64,000 nucleotides of DNA from Pseudomonas putida (GCA_041879295.1 CP047152.1:873501-937500); one strand, 5' to 3'; shown: positions 10,014 to 19,262, counted from the stretch's first letter. Notes: generated from the sequence alone by a model not told the origin. Program-made: numbers and translations.

Positions 10014-11279
10014 TTATACATCCAGCTTCTTGTGCTTCCAGCCATCATTGCCCGGCAGAATCAGGTTCAGGGCAATAGCCACAATGGCGCACAGGGCGAT
10101 GCCCTTCAGGCCCCAGTCATCCGGACCGTCACCGCTGCCGATCAGCACGCCGCCGATACCGAACACCAGTGTCACCGAGACGATCACCAGGTTGCGTGCT
10201 TCGGCCAGGTCGATCTGGTGGCGGATCATGGTGTTCATGCCCACCGCTGCAATCGAGCCGAACAGCAGGCACAAAATGCCGCCCATCACCGGCACCGGGA
10301 TGCTCTGCAGCAGCGCGCCGAACTTGCCGATGAAGGCCAGGGTAATGGCGAAGACCGCCGCCCAGGTCATGATCTTCGGGTTGTAGTTCTTGGTCAGCAT
10401 CACCGCGCCGGTCACTTCGGCGTAGGTGGTGTTGGGCGGGCCGCCGAACAGGCCGGCAGCAGTGGTGGCCAGGCCGTCGCCCAGCAAAGTCCGGTGCAGG
10501 CCGGGCTTTTTCAGGTAGTCACGGCCGGTCACGCTGCCCACTGCGATCACCCCGCCGATGTGCTCGATCGCCGGCGCCAGAGCAACCGGGACGATGAACA
10601 GAATGGCCTGCCAGTTGAACGCAGGGGCGGTGAAATTGGGGATTTCCAGCCACGGTGCGGCAGCGATCTTGGCGGTGTCGACTACGCCAAAGGCGAACGA
10701 CAGGGCAAAGCCCACCAGCACGCCGGAGATGATGGGAACCAGGCGGAAAATACCTTTGCCGAATACGGCAACGATCAAGGTTGTCAGCAGCGCTGGCATC
10801 GAGATCAGCATGGCCGTCTTGTACGGCATCAGTGCTGTACCGTCCCCACCTTTGCCCATCGCCATGTTGGCGGCGATCGGTGCCATGGCCAGGCCGATGG
10901 AGATGATCACCGGGCCGATCACTACCGGCGGCAGCATGCGGTCGATGAAACCGGTGCCTTTGACTTTGACCATCAGCCCCATGAAGGTGTACACGAAGCC
11001 AGCAGCCATTACACCACCCATGGTCTCGGCAAGGCCGAACTGGCCTTTGGCGAGGATGATCGGCGTAATGAAGGCAAAGCTCGAGGCCAGGAACACGGGT
11101 ACCTGACGACCGGTGACCAGCTGGAATAGCAGCGTGCCGATGCCGGCGGTGAACAGCGCGACGTTCGGGTCGAGGCCGGTGATCAGGGGCATCAGCACCA
11201 GCGCGCCGAATGCCACGAAGAGCATCTGCGCGCCCGAAACGACCTGGCGCCAGAGCGGGTCGTTGAAGCCGTCCTGCAT
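10014..11279 (-). CDS. uraA: Uracil permease (NCS2 family)
   Basis: UraA is a proton-coupled uracil importer of the inner membrane. The 421-residue protein has about 12-14 hydrophobic segments. It carries the NCS2 features PAIEHIGGVIAVGSVTGRDY (with the conserved Glu-His) and GGPPNTTYAEVTGAV. It follows upp by only 2 bp on the same strand, giving a upp-uraA salvage operon. The length matches the family. A purine or xanthine specificity is less likely given the upp partner. Confidence 0.93.
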   Translation of the reverse strand: MQDGFNDPLWRQVVSGAQMLFVAFGALVLMPLITGLDPNVALFTAGIGTLLFQLVTGRQVPVFLASSFAFITPIILAKGQFGLAETMGGVMAAGFVYTFMGLMVKVKGTGFIDRMLPPVVIGPVIISIGLAMAPIAANMAMGKGGDGTALMPYKTAMLISMPALLTTLIVAVFGKGIFRLVPIISGVLVGFALSFAFGVVDTAKIAAAPWLEIPNFTAPAFNWQAILFIVPVALAPAIEHIGGVIAVGSVTGRDYLKKPGLHRTLLGDGLATTAAGLFGGPPNTTYAEVTGAVMLTKNYNPKIMTWAAVFAITLAFIGKFGALLQSIPVPVMGGILCLLFGSIAAVGMNTMIRHQIDLAEARNLVIVSVTLVFGIGGVLIGSGDGPDDWGLKGIALCAIVAIALNLILPGNDGWKHKKLDV

Positions 11280-11281
11280 GG

Positions 11282-11920
11282 TCAGGCGTCCTTTTGCTTG
11301 GTGCCGAAGATCTTGTCACCGGCATCGCCCAGGCCAGGCACGATGTAGCCGTGTTCGTTCAGGCGCTGGTCGATCGAGGCGGTGTAGATCTTCACGTCCG
11401 GGTGGGCTTTTTCCACCACCTCGATGCCTTCTGGCGCGGCGACCAGGACCATGGCGCGAATCTCTTTACAGCCGGCCTTTTTCAACAGGTCGATGGTGGC
11501 AACCATCGAGCCGCCGGTGGCCAGCATCGGGTCGATGATCAGGGCCAGGCGCTGGTTGATGTCCGGCGCGAGCTTTTCCAGGTAGGTATGGGCTTCGAGG
11601 GTTTCTTCGTTACGGGCAACGCCGACGGCGCTGACCTTGGCACCCGGAATCAGGCTGAGCACGCCGTCGAGCATGCCGATGCCGGCGCGCAGGATCGGCA
11701 CTACAGTGATCTTCTTGCCGGCGATTTTTTCAACCGAGACCTTGCCACACCAGCCGTCGATCTCGTAGGTTTCGAGGGGCAGGTCCTGGGTGGCTTCATA
11801 CGTCAGGAGCGCGCCGACTTCCTGGGCGAGTTCGCGAAAGTTTTTGGTACTGATATCGGCACGGCGCATCAGGCCGAGCTTGTGGCGGATCAGCGGATGG
11901 CGGATCTCACGAGTGGGCAT
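11282..11920 (-). CDS. upp: Uracil phosphoribosyltransferase
   Basis: Upp makes UMP from uracil and PRPP. The 212-residue protein starts [19 protein letters not shown] and contains the PRPP/uracil loops [15 protein letters not shown] and [16 protein letters not shown]. The final [17 protein letters not shown] is a signature of the family. I chose the ATG at 11920 rather than one 8 codons upstream (11944), since all Upp proteins begin at this point. It is the first gene of upp-uraA and is divergent from hpt. Confidence 0.95.
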   Translation of the reverse strand: MPTREIRHPLIRHKLGLMRRADISTKNFRELAQEVGALLTYEATQDLPLETYEIDGWCGKVSVEKIAGKKITVVPILRAGIGMLDGVLSLIPGAKVSAVGVARNEETLEAHTYLEKLAPDINQRLALIIDPMLATGGSMVATIDLLKKAGCKEIRAMVLVAAPEGIEVVEKAHPDVKIYTASIDQRLNEHGYIVPGLGDAGDKIFGTKQKDA

Positions 11921-12081
11921 AGGGGGGCTCCGAAAGGCGGGCAAAAAAACCGCGCTAGATTAATCTATTCAGCCTGTGCTGTCGTCTGGTCATTCTGGAC
12001 GTTAGTCCATAAATGCTTGATCTGTGACGAGCGGATGCGTACCTTTGCCCGCTTTTCCAAAATGCACCCCCGGAGAGCGCC

Positions 12082-12639
12082 ATGTCCGCCGATCTCGAGC
12101 ATATCCGTCAAGTCATGCGTGAAGCTGACTGCCTGTACACCGAAGCCGAAGTCGAAGCGGCCATCGCCAAAGTCGGCGAGCAGATCTGCAAGGACCTGCA
12201 CGACAAGAACCCGGTTGTGTTCTGCGTGATGAACGGCGGCCTGATCTTCTCCGGCAAACTGCTGACCCACCTGCAGTTCCCGCTGGAAGCTTCGTACCTG
12301 CACGCTACCCGCTACCGCAACCAGACCAGCGGTGGCGAGCTTTTCTGGAAGGCCAAGCCGGAAGTGTCGTTCATCGACCGTGACGTGTTGATCGTCGATG
12401 ATATCCTCGACGAAGGGCACACCCTCAGCGCCATCATCGAGTTTTGCAAGCATGCCGGCGCCCGCTCGGTGTACACCGCTGTGCTGATCGACAAGGACCA
12501 CGACCGCAAGGCAAGCCCTGACCTCAAGGCCAACTATGTGGGCCTGCCTTGCGTTGATCGCTATATCTTCGGTTACGGCATGGACTACAAAGGTTACTGG
12601 CGCAACGCTAACGGCATCTTCGCCGTAAAGGGGCTGTAA
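12082..12639 (+). CDS. hpt: Hypoxanthine-guanine phosphoribosyltransferase
   Basis: The 185-residue enzyme salvages hypoxanthine (and possibly guanine) with PRPP. It has the flexible-loop segment and the PRPP-binding motif DVLIVDDILDEGHTL near residue 100, followed by YVGLPCVDRYIFGYGMDY, which positions the base. The Shine-Dalgarno is GGAGAGC before the ATG at 12082. It is divergent from upp across 160 bp and is followed after 2 bp by a cupin gene. Confidence 0.93.
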   Translation: MSADLEHIRQVMREADCLYTEAEVEAAIAKVGEQICKDLHDKNPVVFCVMNGGLIFSGKLLTHLQFPLEASYLHATRYRNQTSGGELFWKAKPEVSFIDRDVLIVDDILDEGHTLSAIIEFCKHAGARSVYTAVLIDKDHDRKASPDLKANYVGLPCVDRYIFGYGMDYKGYWRNANGIFAVKGL

Positions 12640-12641
12640 CC

Positions 12642-13115
12642 GTGCGCCAGCCTGCGTTCATCGACCAATCGCTGTTCGCCGGGCTGGCCGAAAAGGCTAC
12701 TGCCAACCCGCGCGGGCGGCAGCATCACACCTTCCATGAAATGGAAGAGCCGTGCCATCGCATGGCGGTCGGGCTGCAACCGAGCACCTACATTCCGCCG
12801 CATCGCCATTTGAGCGCCGACAAGGCTGAAACCTTGATAGCGCTCAAGGGGCGCTTTGGCCTGTTGATCTTCGATGAGCAAGGCGCGGTCACTGACAAGC
12901 GGGTGCTGCAGGCCGGTGGCGACTGTCTGGGGGTGGATCTGGCGCCTGGTACCTACCATGGCTTGGTGGTGCTGGAGCCGGACAGTATGTTGTTCGAGTG
13001 CAAGGCTGGGCCATACCGACCGGTGGGCGAGGGTGAGCACGCACACTGGGCGCCGCGCGAGGGTGAAGCCGGTGTGGCCGATTACCAGGCCTGGATGCGC
13101 GCGCAGTTCGATTGA
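12642..13115 (+). CDS. WbuC-family cupin-fold metalloprotein
   Basis: The 157-residue protein begins with GTG two bases after hpt. It contains the cupin metal motif PPHRHLSADKAETLIALKG and a second motif around APGTYHGLVVLEPDSMLFECK. This arrangement matches the WbuC family, whose function is not established. Translational coupling with hpt is likely from the spacing. The metal-binding His residues can be seen, but the substrate cannot be inferred. Confidence 0.8.
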   Translation: MRQPAFIDQSLFAGLAEKATANPRGRQHHTFHEMEEPCHRMAVGLQPSTYIPPHRHLSADKAETLIALKGRFGLLIFDEQGAVTDKRVLQAGGDCLGVDLAPGTYHGLVVLEPDSMLFECKAGPYRPVGEGEHAHWAPREGEAGVADYQAWMRAQFD

Positions 13116-13166
13116 TATCGGCTGTACCCGGCGTGCTAGAGTGCTCCTTCAGACAAGGAGCCTCAC

Positions 13167-13637
13167 ATGCGTGCGATTCTTCCCCTCCTGCTGGCGGTCA
13201 GTATGCCGCTCGCTGCCGCACCGCTGCACAGTCAGTTCCTGCCACCTGATGACCAGTCCCTGCGCCAGGAAGCGCCGACCAGCCAGCAATTGCTGCAGGT
13301 GACTGACTATTCGGTGGTCGTAGGGGCCCAGCGCCAGTCCGATCAGCAACCGATCCCGATCACATCGTCATTGCAGGTGCGTCTGAAGGGCAAGCCGCTG
13401 AGCAAGGGTGCGACCATTGCCCAGGTGCTGCTGACGTTCGATGGTGAAGCGGCCAAAAGCCTGAAAAAGCCTGTGTATGACGCTAAAACCCGTACCTTGA
13501 GCCTGAATTACCCGGTCAGCAACTACCGGGTGGTCATGGACCTGCTGCGTAACGAAACCCTATACGTGCAGTTTCTGACTTATGGCAACGGCCACATCTG
13601 GGCCGACCTGCACACCGGGACGGTACGTACGCGTTGA
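13167..13637 (+). CDS. Conserved hypothetical exported protein
   Basis: The 156-residue product has a signal peptide (MRAILPLLLAVSMPLAAAP) and no transmembrane helix afterwards, so it is probably periplasmic. I do not recognise a domain. The Shine-Dalgarno AAGGAG precedes the ATG by about 6 nt. The composition, with alternating polar and hydrophobic stretches such as SLQVRLKGKPLSKG, suggests a beta-rich fold. It stands alone between the hpt-cupin pair and the small gene at 13.7 kb. Confidence 0.75.
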   Translation: MRAILPLLLAVSMPLAAAPLHSQFLPPDDQSLRQEAPTSQQLLQVTDYSVVVGAQRQSDQQPIPITSSLQVRLKGKPLSKGATIAQVLLTFDGEAAKSLKKPVYDAKTRTLSLNYPVSNYRVVMDLLRNETLYVQFLTYGNGHIWADLHTGTVRTR

Positions 13638-13705
13638 GGCGCGAAGCCTGCGGGGGGTAAACTGCCGGCCTTCGAAATTCAGTGATGGTCCAGTTGGAGT
13701 CGGCA

Positions 13706-13996
13706 ATGCGTAAAGACAAGAAACAGGTAATCGGTGACGAAATCAGCGACGACTACGTCAAGTCGTTCCTTCAGTTCGAGCCGGCCGATGGTGTGACTTC
13801 GCCGTCGCTGCACAAGCTGGTCAAGGCCTACCGTGGCCTGCGCGTTGGCGACTTCGAGCGCTTTGTAGGCTTCTTCGTCGAAGCTGGCCTGGACCTGGAT
13901 GGCAAGGACGAGCACGGCAAAACCTTCGTCGAGCAGATTGCCGACCAGCGCAATGCACCTGAGTACATCGAGATCATCGATAAAGCCCGCGGTTGA
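13706..13996 (+). CDS. Conserved hypothetical protein, PA4642 family
   Basis: This acidic 96-residue cytoplasmic protein (MRKDKKQVIGDEISDDYVKS) corresponds in position to PA4642 next to mqo in P. aeruginosa. The ATG at 13706 is chosen for its GGAG Shine-Dalgarno and because the upstream in-frame codon at 13682 has none. No catalytic motif is visible. The segment GLDLDGKDEHGKTFVEQIAD resembles one ankyrin-like helix pair, but this is weak. Confidence 0.75.
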   Translation: MRKDKKQVIGDEISDDYVKSFLQFEPADGVTSPSLHKLVKAYRGLRVGDFERFVGFFVEAGLDLDGKDEHGKTFVEQIADQRNAPEYIEIIDKARG

Positions 13997-14016
13997 TCTT
14001 CAACCTGTGCTGGCCC

Positions 14017-14095
14017 TTTCGCGGGCTCGCCCGCTCCCACAGGGATGAGGGCAGCGCCGAACCTGTGGGAGCGGGCAAGCCCGCGAAGAGGCCGG
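14017..14095. repeat. Pair of inverted REP elements
   Basis: Two REP palindromes in opposite orientation (TTCGCGGGCTCGCCCGCTCC near 14018 and GGAGCGGGCAAGCCCGCG near 14065) lie between the PA4642-like gene and mqo. The core matches other REPs in this window. Confidence 0.8.
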
Positions 14096-14120
14096 CACAG
14101 GCTGATAGGTCTCCAGGCAC

Positions 14121-14146
14121 AAAAAACGCCCCGAGGGGCGTTTTTT
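14121..14146. terminator. Bidirectional rho-independent terminator
   Basis: A perfect 12-bp stem with A6 on the left and T6 on the right (AAAAAACGCCCC / GGGGCGTTTTTT) lies just downstream of mqo and downstream of the plus-strand gene ending at 13996. It can terminate both. Confidence 0.92.
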
Positions 14147-14160
14147 CGTTAGCAGGCAGT

Positions 14161-15669
14161 TCAGGCGTAATGCTTGGCCGCCGGGCTGCTTTCTGCCAGG
14201 TCCAGGGCCGCGTCGTTATCGGCACTGATCTTGTGGTACAGCGCAGCATCGGTTGCCAGGGTCTTCTCGCGAGCCGGGAAGATTTCCTTGAGCTTGGCAG
14301 CCCAGGCACCCTTGGCCTGCTCGGGGAAGCAGCGCTCAATCAGTTCCAGCATGATCGATACGGTTACCGAGGCACCCGGCGATGCGCCGAGCAGTGCGGC
14401 CAGGCTGCCGTCCTGGGCCGAGACCAGCTCGGTACCGAACTGCAGCACGCCGCCTTTCTTCGGGTCTTTCTTGATGATCTGCACACGCTGACCAGCCACT
14501 TCCAGGCGCCAGTCCTCGGCCTTGGCCTGCGGATAGAAGCGACGCAGGGCTTCCAGGCGCTGCTCCATCGACTGCATCACTTCGCTGACCAGGTACTTGG
14601 TCAGGTCCATGTTGTCGCGGGCCACAGCCAGCATCGGGCCGATGTTGCCCATGCGCACCGACAGCGGCAGGTCCATCAGCGAGCCGTGCTTGAGGAACTT
14701 GGTGGTGAAGCCGGCATAGGGGCCGAACAGCAGCGAAGTCTTGCCGTCCACGACGCGGGTGTCCAGGTGCGGTACCGACATCGGCGGGGCGCCTACGGCG
14801 GCCTGGCTATACACTTTGGCCTGGTGCTGCTTGACGATTTCCGGGTTGTCGCAGCGCAGCCACTGGCCGCTGACCGGGAAGCCGCCGAAGCCTTTGCTTT
14901 CCGGAATGCCGGACAACTGCAGCAGCGGCAGAGCCGCGCCACCAGCGCCGAGGAAGACGAAGCGGGCGTCGACTTCACGGCTGCCGCCGCTGTTGACGTC
15001 CTTGATGCTCACGGTCCAGCCGCTGCCGTTACGGCGCAGGCCGACAACCTTCTTGCTGTACTTGACCTGCGCGTCCGGCGAGTCGCCCAGCAGCTTGAGC
15101 AGCTTGTTGGTCAGTGCGCCGAAGTTCACGTCGGTGCCTTTGGCCACGCGGGTAGCGGCGATGTGCTGGTCGGCCGGGCGGCCAGGCATCATCAGCGGCA
15201 TCCAGTCGTTCATCACGGCCTTGTCTTCGGTGTATTCCATCTCGGCGAAGGCATGGTGCTGCTTGAGCAGCTCGAAGCGCTTCTTGAGGAAGGAAACACC
15301 CTTGTCACCCTCGACATAACTCAGGTGCGGGACAGGGTTGATGAAGGCACGCGCCGAGCCGAAGTTGCCCTTCTTGCACAGGTAGGCCCAGAACTGGCGC
15401 GAAACCTCGAACTGGGTGTTGATGTGCACGGCCTTCTTGATGTCGATGCTGCCATCGGCGGCCTGCGGCGTGTAGTTCAGCTCGCACAGGCCGGCGTGGC
15501 CGGTGCCTGCGTTGTTCCAGGGGTTGGAGCTTTCCGCGGCCCCGGAGTCCATCGCCTCGACGACCTCAAGCTTCAGGGTCGGGTCAAGCTCCTTCAGCAG
15601 TACGGCCAGGGTGGCACTCATGATGCCCGCGCCTACCAGTACCACATCAACCGATTCGTTCTGCGCCAT
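14161..15669 (-). CDS. mqo: Malate:quinone oxidoreductase
   Basis: Mqo oxidises malate to oxaloacetate at the inner face of the cytoplasmic membrane and passes electrons through FAD to quinone. The 502-residue protein begins [25 protein letters not shown], with the FAD-binding loop GAGIMS. It also has the family segments [20 protein letters not shown] and [16 protein letters not shown]. The length matches the family. It has its own terminator and a long upstream non-coding region. Pseudomonads often carry more than one Mqo, and which paralogue this is cannot be settled here. Confidence 0.95.
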   Translation of the reverse strand: MAQNESVDVVLVGAGIMSATLAVLLKELDPTLKLEVVEAMDSGAAESSNPWNNAGTGHAGLCELNYTPQAADGSIDIKKAVHINTQFEVSRQFWAYLCKKGNFGSARAFINPVPHLSYVEGDKGVSFLKKRFELLKQHHAFAEMEYTEDKAVMNDWMPLMMPGRPADQHIAATRVAKGTDVNFGALTNKLLKLLGDSPDAQVKYSKKVVGLRRNGSGWTVSIKDVNSGGSREVDARFVFLGAGGAALPLLQLSGIPESKGFGGFPVSGQWLRCDNPEIVKQHQAKVYSQAAVGAPPMSVPHLDTRVVDGKTSLLFGPYAGFTTKFLKHGSLMDLPLSVRMGNIGPMLAVARDNMDLTKYLVSEVMQSMEQRLEALRRFYPQAKAEDWRLEVAGQRVQIIKKDPKKGGVLQFGTELVSAQDGSLAALLGASPGASVTVSIMLELIERCFPEQAKGAWAAKLKEIFPAREKTLATDAALYHKISADNDAALDLAESSPAAKHYA

Positions 15670-16047
15670 TTAACGCGTCTCCACAATCTACAGCTACCTA
15701 ATTGACAGCATAGGACCTGGGGTTGCCAGGGTCGCCATGTCCGACTTTTCGCAGTTCTTGCAACTTCCGCGGACACCGCCAATCAGTCTTCGGGTTCGGG
15801 TATTGAACGCCGTTTGCCACAGGTGCGGCAATTCGACTTATGGTCAAGGTGTCGTGCGTGCGTTATGGAACGGTTCAGACACTCATACAGGATGAGCGCA
15901 TCTGCCGCCTGTTCAGGGCTGTTCGGGACACATCTGCCGCTTTTGCACATGCCAGACTGTTCATTTGCTCGCCACACTCTTGTGAAGTTGTGAAAACCGT
16001 TTTTTCACGCTCTTTTGGAGACGTGAACCTCAAAAGGGGACTGCGCG
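15670..16047. other. Upstream region of mqo, no confident gene
   Basis: About 380 bp upstream of mqo without a convincing gene. A 64-codon minus-strand frame (15783-15977) contains two CxxC-like pairs (CKSGRC, CRTCGK) and could be a tiny zinc protein, but no Shine-Dalgarno stands out. Near 16009-16035 CTTTTGGAG and CTCAAAAG can form a bulged stem. I see no strong promoter. Confidence 0.4.
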
Positions 16048-16218
16048 ATGGCAACCCGCAGGTTCATGCAGTGTGAAGGGCCGGAAAAACAGGCACGACA
16101 GCCGATGCAAGACCTGAGTGGAAGGCTCTCTGTGGGCGAAGCGGTGAAGTTGCCGGGGTCAATCGGCGGATGCGGGGCCCGATCAGGAGACGTCCTTATA
16201 ATCGGGGGGAGATTATAG
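16048..16218 (+). CDS. Candidate small protein of 56 residues
   Basis: An open frame from ATG 16048 (MATRRFMQCEGPEKQ) to TAG 16218 is preceded by an AGGGG Shine-Dalgarno-like stretch 8 nt upstream. It has no domain, signal peptide or transmembrane helix that I recognise and a low-complexity Gly-rich end. A 7-bp palindrome (TATAATC / GATTATA, 16197-16217) overlaps the stop. It may be spurious. The region could instead be a leader or non-coding RNA. Confidence 0.25.
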   Translation: MATRRFMQCEGPEKQARQPMQDLSGRLSVGEAVKLPGSIGGCGARSGDVLIIGGRL

Positions 16219-16269
16219 CGATGTCGCGGGCAGAAATGTCGCCATTCGTGGTTTTTATTGCAGCGTTTG

Positions 16270-16503
16270 TCAGACAGCGAGGAGGCGCTGGTGCCAACGG
16301 CGGCTTGCGCGGGCGCAAGCCCGGGCTTCGATGGGCAGCTCGCGCCCCAGCCAGGCTAGCTGAATTTCGCTGACCTGCACCCAGTCGATGCCGCTTGGTG
16401 CCTGGCTGCATTGCTTGAAGGCCAGGCATTTGCCATCAGCGTCAAGGCGGGCATAAGCGTTGTGGCGCGGCCGTTGGAAGAGCAGAGTCCAGAGCGAGGC
16501 CAT
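16270..16503 (-). CDS. Conserved small Pseudomonas protein
   Basis: This 77-residue protein begins MASLWTLLFQRPRHNAYARL behind AAGGA with about 9 nt spacing. It is rich in Arg, Trp and Leu and has no signal peptide. The sequence looks like a compact beta-rich domain (ARLDADGKCLAFKQCSQAP). No function is known to me. It is divergent from the YajG lipoprotein gene, with 145 bp between them. Confidence 0.6.
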   Translation of the reverse strand: MASLWTLLFQRPRHNAYARLDADGKCLAFKQCSQAPSGIDWVQVSEIQLAWLGRELPIEARACARASRRWHQRLLAV

Positions 16504-16648
16504 GGCGGCGAGTCCTTTGCGTTAGGGCTTGGCGCAAGGATAAGGGAGTGGCCATGAAACGATTGTGACAACCGGGGCGGGCCGATGACTGGTCTGTGCC
16601 TGGCTGGGTATACTGTGGGCCTTTGCCGCATTTTCTGGAGAAACGCGC

Positions 16649-17233
16649 ATGTTGCAACGTCTGTTGTTCGGTTTGATCGCCGTGGCCAGCCTCAGCCTGG
16701 TCGGTTGTGCCCACAGCCCGCAACAACTCAATCCGCAACCCACGCTCAAGGCCCAGCTGGCCCCGGTCGGCCATGGCCAGCCGGTAGTGGTCCGGGTAGT
16801 GGATGGGCGGCCTTCGCAGTCCCTGGGTACCCGCGGTGGCATGTACCCCGAGACCAGCACCATCAGTGTCAGCGGTAATGACGTGGTGCCCAAGCTGCAG
16901 GCTCAGGCTGAAGCGGCTGTGCGCCTGCTCGGCTTCACCCCGACCCCGAACGCCGGCAATGCACCGCAGCTGACCGTGACCCTGGCTGAGCTGAAGTACC
17001 AGTCGCCCAAAGACAACCTTTACGTGACCGAGGCCACCATCGGCGCCACCTTCCGTGCTGATGTGACCAATGGTGGCCGCCGTTACAGCGGCCGTTATGG
17101 CGCTTCGCTGGACCAGCGTTTCGGCATGGCGCCGAATCAGGACACCAATAACCAGCTGGTGGGTGATGTGCTGAGCGATGCCCTGACCCGCCTGTTCAAG
17201 GACCCGAGCATCGGGCAGGTGCTCGGTCAGTAA
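16649..17233 (+). CDS. YajG-family lipoprotein
   Basis: The 194-residue product has a lipoprotein signal peptide with lipobox LVGC (Cys22) and so is anchored in the envelope. The remaining domain, including VVRVVDGRPSQSLGTRGG and the end DVLSDALTRLFKDPSI, matches the YajG/DUF1425-like family found in gammaproteobacteria. Function is unknown. It is followed by a strong terminator and is therefore monocistronic. Confidence 0.85.
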   Translation: MLQRLLFGLIAVASLSLVGCAHSPQQLNPQPTLKAQLAPVGHGQPVVVRVVDGRPSQSLGTRGGMYPETSTISVSGNDVVPKLQAQAEAAVRLLGFTPTPNAGNAPQLTVTLAELKYQSPKDNLYVTEATIGATFRADVTNGGRRYSGRYGASLDQRFGMAPNQDTNNQLVGDVLSDALTRLFKDPSIGQVLGQ

Positions 17234-17250
17234 GCTTCAGGTTGTACAAG

Positions 17251-17288
17251 AAAACCCGCTGCCTGAGTGACAGGCCGCGGGTTTTTTA
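17251..17288. terminator. Rho-independent terminator, bidirectional
   Basis: A long stem (AAAACCCGC...GCGGGTTTT with inner GCCTG/CAGGC) followed by TTTTTT lies just after the yajG-like gene. It also sits at the end of the small minus-strand gene ending at 17308. Confidence 0.88.
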
Positions 17289-17307
17289 TTGTCCGGTCGG
17301 CGCAGGC

Positions 17308-17514
17308 TCACGCAGCTTCTATGTGGAAATCCAGCAAGCTGAATCCTGTGCCTGCATGCACTTCGGGCAAATCCTCATGCGCGTGCCCGCCAAGCGCACA
17401 GTAGACCAGCCACTGGCGATCCTGCACATTGATGGCAAAACCATCGATCAACGCCTGTTGTTCATCGCTCTGGGCAACGAGGTAGAGGCGGTCCTGGTTT
17501 TCGGCGTGCAACAT
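17308..17514 (-). CDS. Conserved hypothetical small protein
   Basis: The C-terminal part of a longer minus-strand frame reads like a folded protein (MLHAENQDRLYLVAQSDEQQ through HAGTGFSLLDFHIEAA). I place the start at the ATG at 17514 because GGAG lies 7 nt upstream, giving 68 residues. An in-frame ATG lies at 17538, but without a Shine-Dalgarno. No domain is recognised. It is divergent from the small membrane protein gene at 17675. Confidence 0.5.
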   Translation of the reverse strand: MLHAENQDRLYLVAQSDEQQALIDGFAINVQDRQWLVYCALGGHAHEDLPEVHAGTGFSLLDFHIEAA

Positions 17515-17674
17515 GAAAAGGCTCCGGGCCATGAAAAGGCCGACAGGGTCGCCTGTATTGATGACGAGCGGATGACAGATGAAATTTAATGACAGTTTGT
17601 CGCCAAGGCCGGGCACCAAGGTGCGACTTGGGTAGAATGCTGGCCTTTGCCGTTGCTCACACCGAGGTTGCGTG

Positions 17675-17935
17675 ATGTCCTTGCAAGTGCTCTGGGGGTT
17701 CCTGGCCGCCCACCCCACCAAGCTGATCAACCTGCTGGCGCTGCTGCTGACCTGCCCGGGCGGTTTGCTGCTGCACAGTGCTCGGCGGCGCGAGGCCGAA
17801 ACCCGCGAGTACATGGCAGCAGACGAGGGGGTCGTGGACGCGTTCGACCTTCGGGTGCCGAAATACTTCTACATTCTTGGCTTTTCGTGCCTGGCGATGG
17901 CGCTGCTGCTGTCCTGGTTCAGCACCTGGGTCTGA
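17675..17935 (+). CDS. Small conserved membrane protein
   Basis: An 86-residue protein with two hydrophobic segments (LINLLALLLTCPGGLLL near the N-terminus and FYILGFSCLAMALLLSWF at the C-terminus) separated by a charged loop (RRREAETREYMAADEG). It is probably an inner-membrane protein with both termini on the same side. The start may be GTG 17672 or ATG 17675. Function unknown. Confidence 0.65.
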   Translation: MSLQVLWGFLAAHPTKLINLLALLLTCPGGLLLHSARRREAETREYMAADEGVVDAFDLRVPKYFYILGFSCLAMALLLSWFSTWV

Positions 17936-17970
17936 GAACCATCGGGGCCGCAAGGCAGCCCCGAACCTGA

Positions 17971-19140
17971 TCAGGCTACAGGTGCCTGCTGTCTGACCTG
18001 GTACTGGTTGCGCACCGGCGTCGCATACTGCAACACCAGGTAAGGCCGCTGCTCTTGCGGGCAGGCATCCAGACGCCGTTGCCATTCTTCCTTGGCCTTG
18101 GCCAGCTCATCCGCCGGGAACACCTTCTCAGCGCTTGGCACCTGCAGGGCTTCGTCCTTGCCCTCCCACATCGCATACGCCAGGTAATGCACCGGGAACA
18201 GTCGGTAGCCCCCCAGAATCTGCCGGTCGATCTCCGCAGCCAGCTGCTTGGTGTCTTCGTGGTATTCGGTTACTGGCGGCGCAAAGTTGATGTGCACGCG
18301 GCCCTTGTAGCCGGTAATGCCTTTGGCAATGCTGTTGTCATCTTCGCCCGGCGCCTTCTTGTAGGTGCCGGTGGTGGCGCGGATGTACAGCTCCCGGGCC
18401 TTGGCCTGGTCGCACGGGTCGTACTCGTAGCTGATCGACACCGGGGTCAGGTTCAGGCTCTGGATCACTGCACCGAACGGCTCGTCCTTGCGGCTCATGT
18501 GGAACATCTTGAGGATCGCCGAGTCGGTGCGGTCGTCACCGTCCTTGGCCCGACCTTCGGCCTGGGCGATCCAGATCGAGGTGGCATCGTTACGGATCGA
18601 GTGGTTGATGTAGGCCGATAGCAGTTGGTAAGCAGCCAGTTTTTCGCGTCGCCCGCTGATCGAACGGTGCACGATGAAGCTCTTGTTCAGGCGCATCATG
18701 TCGCTGACAAAGGGCTTTTGCAGCAGGTTGTCGCCAATGGCGATGCGCGGCGTGGGCAGGCCGGCGTGGTACACCGCATAGTTGACGAAGGCCGGGTCCA
18801 TGACGATGTCACGGTGGTTGGCCAGGAACAGGTAGGCGGTGCCGGCCTTGAGCTGTTCCACACCCGAGTAGGTGACGCCGTCGGTGGCGCGATCGATGGT
18901 CTGGTCGACGTAGTACTCGACTTTGTCCTGCAAGGTCGAGACACAGGTAACGCCGGCGAATTCCTTGCGCAGGCGGCGTGCAATCAAGGGCTTGAGCAAC
19001 CAGCCGAGAGCACCGGCCGCCCGCGGAAAGCGGAAGTGGGTGAGGATATCGAGGAATGCCGGGTCGCTGAGCAGGCGTGCCAGAACGGCAGGGACCTCAG
19101 CGTCGTCGTACGGTCGGATGGCATCGAATTCGCCCATCAT
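17971..19140 (-). CDS. 1-acyl-sn-glycerol-3-phosphate acyltransferase family protein (PlsC/PlsB-like)
   Basis: The 389-residue protein contains the acyltransferase block I motif NHRDIVMD near residue 140, with the catalytic His and Asp. The family segments FIVHRSISGRREKL and IWIAQAEGRAKDG follow. It probably transfers an acyl chain to a glycerophosphate or lysophospholipid at the inner membrane. I start at ATG 19140 (MMGEFDAIRPYDD) behind AGAGAG. The upstream frame to 19242 is low quality and has no conserved content. The exact acceptor is unknown. Confidence 0.85.
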   Translation of the reverse strand: MMGEFDAIRPYDDAEVPAVLARLLSDPAFLDILTHFRFPRAAGALGWLLKPLIARRLRKEFAGVTCVSTLQDKVEYYVDQTIDRATDGVTYSGVEQLKAGTAYLFLANHRDIVMDPAFVNYAVYHAGLPTPRIAIGDNLLQKPFVSDMMRLNKSFIVHRSISGRREKLAAYQLLSAYINHSIRNDATSIWIAQAEGRAKDGDDRTDSAILKMFHMSRKDEPFGAVIQSLNLTPVSISYEYDPCDQAKARELYIRATTGTYKKAPGEDDNSIAKGITGYKGRVHINFAPPVTEYHEDTKQLAAEIDRQILGGYRLFPVHYLAYAMWEGKDEALQVPSAEKVFPADELAKAKEEWQRRLDACPQEQRPYLVLQYATPVRNQYQVRQQAPVA

Positions 19141-19262
19141 GCTCTCTTGTTGGAAACGGCTAGGGTAATAAGGTAGGGACGGGCTCCGAAAAACGGCTCG
19201 GACGCACACAGACCCTGTAAACAGACCGGCAATTATACGCATAAGTCACTGCGGAGGCCGCG

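Noticed and set aside
9993..11129. Long plus-strand open frame of 378 codons across uraA
   Set aside because: It is antisense to the clear NCS2 permease, has His/Gln/Arg-rich composition typical of reverse-frame translation in GC-rich DNA, and no domain.
14017..14095. Possible CRISPR-like repeat
   Set aside because: Only two inverted REP copies and no regular spacers; no CRISPR array is visible anywhere in the window.
13993..15705. 570-codon plus-strand frame opposite mqo
   Set aside because: It starts in REP DNA, crosses the terminator and is antisense to the well-supported Mqo gene.
16170..16373. 67-codon plus-strand frame
   Set aside because: Low-complexity Arg/Gly/Ala composition, antisense to the conserved 77-residue gene.
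17242..17589. 115-codon plus-strand frame after the YajG-like gene
   Set aside because: It begins inside a rho-independent terminator and is antisense to a better supported small gene.
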